DNA from: Bacillota bacterium
GTDB lineage: Bacteria > Bacillota > Bacilli > Alicyclobacillales > SLC66
Length of the DNA: 59,723 bases
Direction: 5' to 3'
Assembly: GCA_021785975.1 (NCBI GenBank)
Contig: JAJYOE010000003.1
Span: 1-59,723, forward strand
In this document: positions 16,501-23,858 of the stretch, in pieces
How the letters are laid out: the number at the start of each line of letters is the position of its first letter
How positions within the stretch are numbered: position 1 is the stretch's first letter
The notes under the pieces: generated by a model
Told to the model about the DNA's origin: nothing
Databases searched by the model: none
What the model saw: the letters and a program-made list of their open reading frames with translations, nothing else
Program-made: the position numbers and the translations under genes

Positions 16501-18045
16501 AAAATGTTCGATTTCCCGCTCTCTGTCAATGGCTGGATTGGTGACGACCGCCACCGTTTCTTTCAAGTAATCCGACACATTTTGCCCCTTGTCGGCGAGT
16601 ACGGCAAGCGGACCGTCAAAGCCTAGAGATCGAATCGGTTCTGCCCCCATCGTCGCCTGATGTTCAAGAATACGCAAATCCTCTTGATCCCACCCGAAAG
16701 CGCCAAGGAGTTTTTCCCTGGACCCGGCCGTTTCGCGCTCAGGCGTCAAATGCACATCTCCCAGCGCTGCAGGTCCGCCATAAGAAAGGCTGTGCCGGAA
16801 TCCTTCAAATAAGTACCTGGCTTTCATGCGTTGATAGATCAGTTCCTGCACTTCTCTGTACGTGTGAAGTGTGGCAGGCGCATTTTCATGCAGTGAAACC
16901 ACTACTTTTTCACCGGGAGCCAGCGGATGAGGATCAGAAACCATATCGACAAGTGACACTACGCCTTGTTCAGAACTAAATACCCAGCTGGTCGCTGTCT
17001 CCACTTGCCATAATGGACGAAGTCCCAGCGCGTCCACCGAGAACGCAGCTTCAGCACCTGTGCGCGATACAATTCCTGCAGGTCCTTGTGCAAATGGCCC
17101 CCATAGTGACCGCAAAAACATATACATATCTTGTAAATGTTCACTAGTGTGCTTGATCTCATTAATTATCGGTGGGAAAGCTACCTCTAACGCTTCAGCC
17201 AGCGTGTACCCATAATCAAAAATAAGCCCTTCGATAAAGCGATTCAAATCCTGTGAGTCGCTGCCACCGGGAACAGTGGGGATATCAAGCATTCTGCTTT
17301 CTTCCCGAAGTCTGTGAATGGTGTTCAGTTCACCGTTATGGCCAAGCAACGTAAAAGGCTGCACACGTTCTGATGAAGTGGTGGTATTGGTCGAATATCG
17401 ATTGTGTCCAATGGTGGCACGACTTTTTAATCCATCATGATGAAAATCCCGGAAATACGCCCGCAAGGTATGGCTGTCGCCTCTCACCTTATACACGGCG
17501 GTATCATTCGAAAGTGAAGCTACATGTACCATCATTTTGGACTCCACTGCCAAGTGCAGATGGAAGCACGCCTTGCCCACTTCTGCTTCTGCCAGAACCT
17601 CGTCCGCCAAAAGGCCAAACTGGAAGAAGTGAATCTGTTCCGCTTTTCCGCCTGGTCCAAGCACTTCCGAATTCACTGCATCCTGTTGTAACGCGATCAC
17701 CTGAAAACCAAAAGTCGCCGCCATTTCCTTAAATGGTGTTTCCACCTCACCAAATGGTCGCTGCATATCAGATGTTACCACGAGGTGGGCTACCGCAAAC
17801 CGTTTAGACTTTACTAATTGCGGATCCTGACCTTGATTTTGTAATATATCGGCCCAAAGTTCCCGCGGGATATCCACCAGAATCCCACAGCCGTCGCCTT
17901 CCTCTTCAACAAATCCTGCACGATGTCGCATTTGGTCAAGCGCGCCAAGAACGTGTTCGATATTGTCCCGTGTTGCCTTTTCAGACTTTTCAACCCAGGC
18001 CACAATCCCACATGCATCGTGTTCATCTCTCTCTAAAAAAGGCAC
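13519..18045 (-). CDS. gltB: Glutamate synthase large subunit
   Basis: The 1508-aa enzyme transfers glutamine amide nitrogen to 2-oxoglutarate. It has an N-terminal Ntn amidotransferase domain with the catalytic Cys in EHDACGIVAWVE after a short propeptide. The central domain, the FMN barrel and the 3Fe-4S segment CTSCRGCHKDTCHVGIATQ follow, and then the C-terminal GXGXG beta-helix (SVVGNGFAAYNASG). The start is GTG 18045 after GGGAGTGGTGAG; TTG at 18078 has no ribosome site. No small subunit (gltD) gene is adjacent, so the electron-donor partner is encoded elsewhere or replaced by ferredoxin. Confidence 0.95.
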   Translation of the reverse strand: MPFLERDEHDACGIVAWVEKSEKATRDNIEHVLGALDQMRHRAGFVEEEGDGCGILVDIPRELWADILQNQGQDPQLVKSKRFAVAHLVVTSDMQRPFGEVETPFKEMAATFGFQVIALQQDAVNSEVLGPGGKAEQIHFFQFGLLADEVLAEAEVGKACFHLHLAVESKMMVHVASLSNDTAVYKVRGDSHTLRAYFRDFHHDGLKSRATIGHNRYSTNTTTSSERVQPFTLLGHNGELNTIHRLREESRMLDIPTVPGGSDSQDLNRFIEGLIFDYGYTLAEALEVAFPPIINEIKHTSEHLQDMYMFLRSLWGPFAQGPAGIVSRTGAEAAFSVDALGLRPLWQVETATSWVFSSEQGVVSLVDMVSDPHPLAPGEKVVVSLHENAPATLHTYREVQELIYQRMKARYLFEGFRHSLSYGGPAALGDVHLTPERETAGSREKLLGAFGWDQEDLRILEHQATMGAEPIRSLGFDGPLAVLADKGQNVSDYLKETVAVVTNPAIDREREIEHFSTRIVLGRRPNLRSISKKFRHLEIQSPILLGGHPASEPDRYRSTALKLGTQLFEDVLRYFAVSQDAVAEIYPRIEEGETLPQALERLSDEVFAAIQAGAQLIILDDQLSFASGYYWMDPAFAVSMTHKTLRDLRDENGESERRKCSVVLRSGAIRNLHDIAVFVGLGADAINPYLYFETAFDYDGYKGVENAYVALTKGLEKVISTLGIHELRGYDRLFSAIGLASEVATLLEIKSFFDEDVQAGNFEGFYLTSKNRTEALRSGQAAVARPYQLWPRIWKVAGDAAGGKAQYTEFTEKLKELEEKQPISLRHLLDVVPTDSAIRPDDVDLTIGDHALPFVISSMSFGSQGETAFRSYAAAAQKLDMIAMNGEGGEIKDMLGKYAKNRGHQVASGRFGVNAELCNSADLLEIKIGQGAKPGEGGHLPGSKVSAKVANARNARQGTDLISPSNNHDIYSIEDLAQMIDELKVVNPRARVAVKVPVVPNIGTIAVGIAKAGADVITLSGFDGGTGAARSHAIKYVGLPVEIGVKLAHEALLESGLRDQVEIWGDGGMKSGLDAVKLILLGANRVGFGTMAMIAIGCTSCRGCHKDTCHVGIATQIETQEQATAHGLKAFVPRQIDLAVANLERYFLGMAEEVKQIVAMLGASSLQELVGKSEKLTQTRGLSQVNLRDLIDMHVHVAYQYKTRSNRPSSVGMESLTAQLGEQAVSAMAAGSEAMTFGASQVHSAERVIGGMISGSVVRSEIRDRKKGLSKASVRLLSGSVVGNGFAAYNASGVHLRVEGGAQDGVGKGALGGKVIIMKGQNRHGERINGSVGKGLAYGAQRGLFIVQGDADSRAGIRLSGADIIIGGEVTAPISDEHGAIASRANIKGFAFEYMTGGRALVMGDPGPWICSGMTGGVVYLHLNLEMGLNAEALRRRLAKGAKVSLVTLNSEGIYDVKELLTTYQKELIRSGQQQEAQRLQPLIDQPEEHFMKVVAGVVQTDQDIATE

Positions 18046-18133
18046 GTTCTCACCACTCCCTAACTTTTGATACAACAAAAGCGAAGAAGTTCTACCCTAC
18101 GGGATACCTCTCCGCCAAAACATTCACAAAATC

Positions 18134-18155
18134 CAGAATGATGACACACATTCTG
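18134..18155. promoter_or_regulatory. Inverted repeat downstream of the gltB start site
   Basis: CAGAATG and CATTCTG form a perfect 7-bp inverted repeat with 8-nt spacing, at about +3 to +25 of the gltB promoter. The position suits a repressor operator; the factor is unknown. Confidence 0.45.
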
Positions 18156-18164
18156 AGTTATTCA

Positions 18165-18193
18165 ATTATACTTTGCGATGAATAAAAATGCAA
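18165..18193 (-). promoter_or_regulatory. SigA-type promoter of gltB
   Basis: On the minus strand TTGCAT (18193-18188) and a perfect TATAAT (18170-18165) are spaced by 17 nt. It starts 7 nt beyond the stop codon of the interrupted protease gene, so gltB is transcribed on its own. Confidence 0.75.
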
Positions 18194-18199
18194 TCCCTG

Positions 18200-18489
18200 T
18201 TACTCTCCTTTCCCTGATGCCTGTCCCATGATGGTTTTTAAAGCGGACTTGACCACGTCCACCGCGATCGCAAAACCAATCCCTTGCGAACTCTGACTGA
18301 CTGCGGTATTCATGCCGATCACCTCTCCGCGCATATTGATGAGCGGACCTCCTGAATTACCGCGATTGATCGCGGCATCTGTCTGTAAAAGATGGGGGTA
18401 GGAGCGATCGCCAATTTCCATGGGTCGCTCCTTCGCACTGATGATCCCCACCGTGACAGAATGGTCCAGACCAAGCGGGTTACCGATGG
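18200..18489 (-). pseudogene. htrA: HtrA-like serine protease, C-terminal part (split gene)
   Basis: This is the 3' part of a trypsin-like HtrA protease gene. It reads [17 protein letters not shown] at the junction and contains the catalytic serine motif RGNSGGPL, then [15 protein letters not shown]. It ends at 18200 with no PDZ domain. The reading frame is open up to the element border at 18483-18489. The first ATG (18451) has no ribosome site, so this piece is probably not translated while the element is present. Joined to the 5' part at 22699-23186 through one copy of CCGATGG, it gives a continuous frame of 257 codons. Confidence 0.9.
18483..18489. repeat. Attachment core, right end of split htrA
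   Basis: CCGATGG occurs here and again at 22699-22705, the two borders of the inserted element. One side of each copy matches htrA coding sequence and the other does not, which defines the recombination cores of attL/attR. Confidence 0.88.
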
Positions 18490-18495
18490 ATCACT

Positions 18496-19785
18496 TCAGC
18501 ACCAAAGATATTCCACCGATAGCTCATAGGGCCTTTTGACGTCGTCAACCCACACTTTTTTGATCAGATGATGAATCAATTCGATGCCTTCAGGCGAGTT
18601 TCTTGAATCCTCGCACATCAAAAATGGAAGAGTTTGTTCAAGCATGGTGGCTTCCCCCACTTGATTCACATCTTCAGCCAATTGAAGATCTCTTATGAGC
18701 ACATCGAATACCGATTTCTCCACAGCATCGACGCGAAGGTAGGGTTGATCACATTCACGATCAGTATGGCGGGAGCGAAGACAGCGATAATAATGGACTC
18801 CCGCACCGCTTAATTTTGGCGTCATCACCGAACCGCACGCACAATATAACAAACCGTTCAAACTGCGAGCCTTACCTTTTCGACCGATGCGCTTATTTTT
18901 TTTTAGTTTAAGTTGCACATGTTGATACACATCTCTACTGACAATTCCGGGATGAGCCTCGAGGGAAGCAGTTACCGCGTCATCATCGTCATGAAAGATC
19001 ACTTGATACCGCCTGGTTAACGGGTCATCCAATCGTGGAGGAGCTAACTTGCGCATTCTTCTTCCATAAATGACATCGCCTTTGTATACAGGATTTTGCA
19101 GGATGCGATAGATTTTCTGAGAGGTCCATTTCCGCCCTTCAGAAGTTAGTCTCCCTTCCTCGTTCAACTGCTCCGCCGTTCGATAAAGACTTACTCCTTG
19201 AACTGCCAGATCGAAGATATGTCGAATCAATTCACTGCGGTCCGGATTCAAGACGAGGTGTTTTGTACTTGCATCCAACTTATACCCGTCGGGCACTCTT
19301 CCTGTCCATTGTCCTGCACGCGCCTTTTCAAAGTTACCCACGCGGACGCGGATGCCTATTTTTTCTGACTCATACTGCGCCACTGCGGAGTGCATTGTAA
19401 AAATCAATTCTGCGCTCTCCTTGTCACTGTCATAATTCTCTTCAAACGATATCACTCGAAGCCCATAGGCCTGCAACGTTCGAAGCATGACCAGCGCATC
19501 GACCGTGTCCCTCGCAAAACGGGAAATTCCTTTAAAAAGGACGACCGTAAATTTCTTTTCTTTTGCCTGGCGCAAAAGCGTGGTGACCGCCGGTCTTTTG
19601 ATCATGCTGGTTCCCGTGATCCCTTCATCGCAAAAAATAAAATCTTCCGGCGTTTCCCAACCCTCTTCGCCCTGCTGTGCCTTTCGCCTAGCAAATTCCC
19701 TCAAGAAAGAAACCTGGTGTGCCACGGACTCCCCTTTTGCCTGCATCTCGTCACTTACTCTCGCGTAAATGGCGCAGATTGGCAT
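18496..19785 (-). CDS. Large serine recombinase
   Basis: The 429-aa site-specific recombinase has an N-terminal resolvase domain with the catalytic Ser in YARVSDEMQAKGES and ISRFARDTVDAL. A recombinase domain follows (RVPDGYKLD…, RIYRILQNPVYKGDVIYGRR), then a zinc ribbon (LYCACGSVM … CLRSRHTDRECDQP). After the ribbon only about 75 residues remain, so it is at the short end of the family and has little coiled coil. The ATG at 19785 is preceded by GGGAGGAGTG. The SpoIVCA-like layout and its position at the element border make it the likely integrase and excisionase. Confidence 0.93.
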   Translation of the reverse strand: MPICAIYARVSDEMQAKGESVAHQVSFLREFARRKAQQGEEGWETPEDFIFCDEGITGTSMIKRPAVTTLLRQAKEKKFTVVLFKGISRFARDTVDALVMLRTLQAYGLRVISFEENYDSDKESAELIFTMHSAVAQYESEKIGIRVRVGNFEKARAGQWTGRVPDGYKLDASTKHLVLNPDRSELIRHIFDLAVQGVSLYRTAEQLNEEGRLTSEGRKWTSQKIYRILQNPVYKGDVIYGRRMRKLAPPRLDDPLTRRYQVIFHDDDDAVTASLEAHPGIVSRDVYQHVQLKLKKNKRIGRKGKARSLNGLLYCACGSVMTPKLSGAGVHYYRCLRSRHTDRECDQPYLRVDAVEKSVFDVLIRDLQLAEDVNQVGEATMLEQTLPFLMCEDSRNSPEGIELIHHLIKKVWVDDVKRPYELSVEYLWC

Positions 19786-19891
19786 GGTCACTCCTCCCTG
19801 TCGTTTTGCTTTGGATATAATTTTGCAAAAGTTCATTGAGTTTCATGGATCCGAAATGCACCTGCGTGATTTTTACCTCTTTCATTTTCAT
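19751..19891 (-). CDS. 46-aa ORF overlapping the recombinase start
   Basis: A short frame begins at ATG 19891 after GGAGGAGTGAGC, nearly the same ribosome site as that of the recombinase. It encodes a 46-aa basic peptide (MKMKEVKITQVHFGSMKLNE…) and ends at 19751, overlapping the recombinase start by 35 nt in another frame. The overlap suggests translational coupling. It may be a recombination accessory or directionality factor, but no similarity was recognised. Confidence 0.6.
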   Translation of the reverse strand: MKMKEVKITQVHFGSMKLNELLQNYIQSKTTGRSDHANLRHLRESK

Positions 19892-19906
19892 GCTCACTCC
19901 TCCTCT

Positions 19907-19937
19907 AGTCAGACTATGCAAGTGCCCTTGTCTGACT
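19907..19937. promoter_or_regulatory. Inverted repeat in the element's divergent promoter region
   Basis: AGTCAGAC (19907-19914) and GTCTGACT (19930-19937) are a perfect 8-bp inverted repeat with a 15-nt spacer. It lies between the divergent recombinase and primase-like genes. A possible -10 box TATACT (about 19960-19965) for the plus gene lies just downstream. It may bind a dimeric regulator. Confidence 0.45.
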
Positions 19938-20000
19938 TAAGTGTCTTTCTGCGAACGTGATATACTGACAAAAGATAGAATGCTAAAGGAGGTGCCACTC

Positions 20001-21488
20001 ATGTCATCAGTGCCTGAAGCCTTTTCATATCGCGAACAATTGGAGGAACTTGCCCGGTTTTTTGCGGCCCACCTCGATGAAAACAGCCTTAACTACCTGA
20101 GAATGAGAGGAATCCATGAAGAGGCGATCAAACAATTTGAAATTGGCGCAGAACCAAGCGTCATCGGATTTGTCTCAAGCCGCCTGAGTACAGGGATGAT
20201 GGTGGGGAGAGTAACGGTTCCCATCCGCAATCAGGAAGGAAAAGTAGTCGATATCATTGGTCGCGCGGTAGATGATCGCCTGCCAAAATACAAGTCGTTA
20301 ACCAATTATAGTTCGTCATTATTTGGCGCACAGTTTTTAAGTGATACTGATACCGTAGTGCTGACTAGTGGCATTTTTGATGCGCTCTCACTAATTGAAA
20401 ACAACATTCCGGCCGTTGCGGTCCCGGACTGTTTTGCTTTTACAGAAAATCATGCACCGTACTTTGCCAACAAACAGGTTTTTATCTGCCTGTCCAATGA
20501 TGAATCCGGCAGACGTGAGACCGTCCGCGTGGCGCAACTGATTAAGCCTCTCTCGACGCATATCTTTGCAGTAGGCTTGCCGCCTGGCGTGAAGGATGTC
20601 AATGACCTGTTTGTCCACAATGAAAACGCATTGCTGATCTTTCAAACGCTATTGCAGCAATCCGTTCAATCCAGCCTGTCAAGCGGCCAACCGGCAGATG
20701 CCCATTATTCTGATGCGTTTTTAGAGGAATTTGGAAAACGCAAGCGGCATGCCACGGCTGGGCTCAGCACGGGTCTTGAGTCGCTAAATCAGCTCTTGAA
20801 TGGGGGACTCCACGCGGGACTATATGTCATCAGCAGCCGTTTGGAAGGAGGAAAAACCGCGCTACTGAGGCAGCTTGGCGACGAACTTGCCAGGCAGGAT
20901 GTGCCTGTCATTTACTTTTCCTACGGCACCTCCGCATATCATTTGTGGTCGTTGTCGATCGCCCAAACGCTGGATTTATCCATGCATGAGGTATTGACGG
21001 GACAAGCGGATGAAGGAAAGGTCAAAGAAGCCAGTGAAGCGTATAAGCAGCTGGCGAACAATTTATGGACGGTAGAACTGACACCGGAATCCACCATCTC
21101 TGACATGGTCGGCATGATCCAACAGACCATGCAAAAAATTGACAAGGCCCCTTGCGTGATTCTCGACCCGATTGAGCGATTGTATCCTGATGATACGGAC
21201 AGTAAGATCAGTCTTAAGCGCATTCAACGCCTGGAATGGGCGCTTTACCAGATGCATCACATCGCAAGACAATTGGGAACGGTCGTGCTCACCGCCGCCT
21301 ATGACAACCAAATCGATGAGGCCTTTGATCCGACAGTGGCCGTGGCTGACGTTCACATTTTTTTAACGTGGGAAGAAGAAACCGAAACCGTGCGAAACGG
21401 CCGGTTTGTGGTCCGGAAAAACCTGTTTGGCGAAGAAGGAAGTTGCGAAATGCGAATCAGTAAACGATCGCTTCGCTACTTTACTTGA
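20001..21488 (+). CDS. Primase-helicase-like protein (TOPRIM + RecA fold), degenerate
   Basis: The 495-aa protein lacks a zinc finger. Residues about 30-115 match the DnaG catalytic-core N-terminus (NYLRMRGIHEEAIKQFEIG; GRVTVPIRNQEGKVVDIIGR). A TOPRIM-like region follows (VVLTSGIFDALSLIE … CLSNDESGRR), then a RecA/DnaB-type domain (GLESLNQLLNGGL; Walker A-like SRLEGGKTALL; Walker B-like CVILDPIERL). The TOPRIM glutamate is Ser, the first Asp of DxD is Ser, and the first Walker A glycine is Ser. The layout is like T7 gp4/Twinkle, but primase activity is doubtful. ATG 20001 follows AGGAGGT. It may support replication of the excised circle. Confidence 0.8.
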   Translation: MSSVPEAFSYREQLEELARFFAAHLDENSLNYLRMRGIHEEAIKQFEIGAEPSVIGFVSSRLSTGMMVGRVTVPIRNQEGKVVDIIGRAVDDRLPKYKSLTNYSSSLFGAQFLSDTDTVVLTSGIFDALSLIENNIPAVAVPDCFAFTENHAPYFANKQVFICLSNDESGRRETVRVAQLIKPLSTHIFAVGLPPGVKDVNDLFVHNENALLIFQTLLQQSVQSSLSSGQPADAHYSDAFLEEFGKRKRHATAGLSTGLESLNQLLNGGLHAGLYVISSRLEGGKTALLRQLGDELARQDVPVIYFSYGTSAYHLWSLSIAQTLDLSMHEVLTGQADEGKVKEASEAYKQLANNLWTVELTPESTISDMVGMIQQTMQKIDKAPCVILDPIERLYPDDTDSKISLKRIQRLEWALYQMHHIARQLGTVVLTAAYDNQIDEAFDPTVAVADVHIFLTWEEETETVRNGRFVVRKNLFGEEGSCEMRISKRSLRYFT

Positions 21489-21490
21489 TG

Positions 21491-22657
21491 TCAATACAGG
21501 TGCTGCAAAATCGAGTACCTCGTGACCTTAACTTCAGGGTGCATGGACCTTAGTTCTTGCCGTAAAAATTCGTATTGTGCGTCCAGCTCTTCTTCTGGTA
21601 ACGCCGCAAGTCCTGCTGATGTTGCGGTTTCAGTGTAACCGGTGTTGTCAGGTTCAACAAAAGGAGAGAGGTAAATCAAATCTCCACGGGTGAAGGGAAG
21701 CTTTGCCAGTACAGACAATGTGTCTTTTACGTGTCGGTCGGCATACTCCTTTCCCCCTGCACCCACGAGAACGATCACCGCCAATTGATACCCTGCCTGC
21801 TTTAAGGTGATCATCGCCGTGAGCGCCTCATCTGCGGTCCCCTGCTTTCTTAAAAAGTCGCGAAGTGGATCTGCTCCCGTTTCAAACCCCACATACACGA
21901 TCTGCATGCCTTCTTCGCGCAAGCGTCGCAACTCTTCAAGCGATTTTCTTTCCAGACTAAAGGTGTCCATAAATGTCGCGATGCCGCTCTCAAAAAGTGT
22001 AGATGGCAATTCCCGCTTTAAAAGGTGAATGATAGATTGCAACCGCTCGGTAGGAATGACTAGTGCGTTGCCGTCGCCTAAAAATACACCTGAACGGTCC
22101 TGCAGACGCTCAGCAAAAAAAGCCTTTAACAATGCCAAATGCAACGTCAGTTCCTGTTCTGACTTAATGTGAAATGGCCGATCCCGATAGAAATCGCAAA
22201 ACAGGCAGCGATTATAGGAGCATCCTTCTGCCACTTGTACGACGAGTGACCGGTATTGATCAGGAGGCAGAATGCTGATGGGACGATACATGATATGAAA
22301 TTGATCGCCATCCCGAGCGAGTTTTTCTGATGTCCATGCACCAATTTGCTCCAATTTTTCGCGCAGGATCACGTCGATATCCGCACTTGACGAATAGCTG
22401 CGAATGCCCTCGCGAAGCGCTTCGATCATCTCGTTTTTTTCCGCTTGATTCAATTCGCGATAGCTTCTACCCCACTCACCTTCTGCCGACTCCACCATCC
22501 GGTGATCAAGACCGCGGCGAACCGCCTTGCCTGGTTCTGTATAAAAAAGCAGACGACCCGTCCGGTCAAAAGTCGCGTACTTTTTATCCGCCCCAATCGT
22601 CAACGTCGCCTCGCGCATGGTGGCAACCGGCGTCATCTCTTTCCATATTGGTTTCAC
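21491..22657 (-). CDS. Radical SAM protein carried by the element
   Basis: The 388-aa protein has the radical SAM cluster motif CSYNRCLFC (CxxxCxxC spacing) within EGCSYNRCLFCDFY, followed by VFLGDGNALVIP, IVYVGFETGADPL and VIVLVGAGG, as in the Elp3/MiaB-like fold. Substrate unknown. The start is taken at GTG 22657 after GAAGGTGA; ATG 22672 lies upstream without a ribosome site. It starts within 50 nt of the element border, overlaps the trailing frame of the htrA 5' piece, and its stop is 2 nt from that of the primase-like gene. It could be transcribed from the htrA promoter while integrated. Confidence 0.85.
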   Translation of the reverse strand: MKPIWKEMTPVATMREATLTIGADKKYATFDRTGRLLFYTEPGKAVRRGLDHRMVESAEGEWGRSYRELNQAEKNEMIEALREGIRSYSSSADIDVILREKLEQIGAWTSEKLARDGDQFHIMYRPISILPPDQYRSLVVQVAEGCSYNRCLFCDFYRDRPFHIKSEQELTLHLALLKAFFAERLQDRSGVFLGDGNALVIPTERLQSIIHLLKRELPSTLFESGIATFMDTFSLERKSLEELRRLREEGMQIVYVGFETGADPLRDFLRKQGTADEALTAMITLKQAGYQLAVIVLVGAGGKEYADRHVKDTLSVLAKLPFTRGDLIYLSPFVEPDNTGYTETATSAGLAALPEEELDAQYEFLRQELRSMHPEVKVTRYSILQHLY

Positions 22658-22698
22658 TTTGATCACCTTCATTGTGGCATATATGTACCATTGGCTTC

Positions 22699-22705
22699 CC
22701 GATGG
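22699..22705. repeat. Attachment core, left end of split htrA
   Basis: This is the second CCGATGG copy. The sequence beyond it (22706 onward) continues the protease gene; the sequence before it belongs to the element. See 18483-18489. Confidence 0.88.
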
Positions 22706-23186
22706 CGATGACCCATTCGCCCACCCTCACTTCGCTCGAATCGCCAAGCTTCAACACTGGTATTTCGTGAGGTAGCGAGACCTTCAGCACAGCCAAATCA
22801 TGTTGATAGTGGGTACCCACCACCTGTGCGGGGAGTGTTTTGCCCTTTCCGTAAAGCTTGACATGCACTTGCGAAGCGCCGTGGATGACATGCTCATTGG
22901 TCAAAATATAGCCCCGTTTGTCATAAATAAATCCAGTGCCTATGTTCATGGCCTTAGGTTGCAACTCTGGTGAATTAAACATCGGCAAATTAAAGGGAAA
23001 TGGCAAATTCCGCGGTGGCGTAGAAGTTGCAGCCTGGGTGACTTCAATATTGACCACGGCGTCTTTATAACGGTCGACAATACTGACAAAATCCAGGTAG
23101 CCATTCGCACTCTTTTTCAACGTTTTTGTCCTTTTTACTGCACGGGATCGCTTGTTCTTTTTTAGATGATGATGTAACAAAACCAT
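22699..23186 (-). pseudogene. htrA: HtrA-like serine protease, N-terminal part (split gene)
   Basis: This is the 5' part of the interrupted protease gene. It encodes the catalytic His (TNEHVIHGAS) and Asp (HDLAVLKV) of the trypsin-like fold and ends at the core in VGEWVIAIG. It is preceded by a basic lysine/arginine-rich N-terminus without a clear signal peptide. In the integrated state the frame runs into the element and stops at 22584, adding about 37 foreign residues and lacking the catalytic serine. The start is uncertain: ATG 23186 or the upstream codon at 23216. The gene follows a DUF1450-type gene on the same strand. Confidence 0.88.
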
Positions 23187-23251
23187 CCACCTCGCAAATA
23201 CGGCATATGACACCATATTCGAAGGGGATGGTCAAAGGCTACGGCAAAAGT

Positions 23252-23548
23252 CTATTTTGAAGGTTGCACTTCATTACGATACTCAATCGTTCCTGGGATC
23301 GGATCTTTTTTCAGGTATTCAAGTCCTCGCGATAACTTCTGATAAAGGTCGCGGGGATCCCTTCCTCCTACCACCGAGTTGTTGCGAATGACGAAAGGAA
23401 TGTCCGCGCAGGTTCCGCAATGGTCCGTGCCTACACAGTCTTTTACTTCAATTGAAACATCAGGGTATTCTTGTTTTAAAAGGTCGTAGACAGACTGGGA
23501 ATAAAGCTCAAGATTTTTTTTACAAAAAACGAAACTCAGTGTCGACAT
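23252..23548 (-). CDS. DUF1450-family (YuzB-like) thioredoxin-fold protein
   Basis: The 98-aa protein resembles the DUF1450 family of Bacilli. It has an N-terminal CKKN, a central CVGTDHCGTCADIPFVI and a GGRDPRDLYQKL segment typical of thioredoxin-like, ferredoxin-type folds. ATG 23548 is preceded by AAAGGGGC; a GTG at 23554 overlaps that site. Its function is unknown. It lies upstream of the split htrA, probably in the same transcript. Confidence 0.72.
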   Translation of the reverse strand: MSTLSFVFCKKNLELYSQSVYDLLKQEYPDVSIEVKDCVGTDHCGTCADIPFVIRNNSVVGGRDPRDLYQKLSRGLEYLKKDPIPGTIEYRNEVQPSK

Positions 23549-23616
23549 GCTCACAGCCCCTTTAATGCATCAACTTCTCCTGTTTATCATACTACTTTTT
23601 TTAGAGCACCTCAAAG

Positions 23617-23790
23617 TCAATATGATCCCGAGGGCTGATAGCGAACCCCGTAATTGCCTTTTCTAGTTTTGTAAATTTGCACAAGGGGTTTGAGCTGACC
23701 GCGCAACACCTGATCATCACGAACGCACATGGCCACGTAATTGGCCACTGATCGGGAATCATATAAGCGCGCCTCATAAATCCAAGTCAT
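23617..23790 (-). CDS. Small hypothetical protein, 57 aa
   Basis: Starts at ATG 23790 after AAGGAGTG. The peptide (MTWIYEARLYDSRSVANYVA … GNYGVRYQPSGSY) is not assigned to a family. It lies between the DUF2797 and DUF1450 genes on the same strand, with gaps of about 70 nt each side. Confidence 0.6.
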   Translation of the reverse strand: MTWIYEARLYDSRSVANYVAMCVRDDQVLRGQLKPLVQIYKTRKGNYGVRYQPSGSY

Positions 23791-23858
23791 CGAATGCACT
23801 CCTTTGCGCAAGACTTGACTATAGAGGCAGTGTACCCTTCCGTTCATCGCTTCATGTG

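Larger units (their letters stand above)
18490..22705. mobile_element. 4,216-bp serine-recombinase element interrupting htrA
   Basis: The element lies between two CCGATGG cores and splits the protease gene after its IAIG codons. It carries a large serine recombinase and a 46-aa ORF (minus), a TOPRIM/RecA-type primase-helicase relative (plus) and a radical SAM protein (minus). The recombinase stop codon lies 6 nt inside one end. The arrangement recalls recombinase elements that interrupt sporulation genes (skin in sigK) and are excised in development. Exact removal restores the htrA frame (488 + 283 = 771 nt). Either core copy could be counted as part of the element. Whether excision occurs, and when, is unknown. 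Confidence 0.9.

Noticed and set aside
18200-18451. An 83-aa stand-alone protein starting at ATG 18451
   Set aside because: It is the 3' piece of the interrupted htrA gene; the ATG is an internal methionine without a ribosome site.
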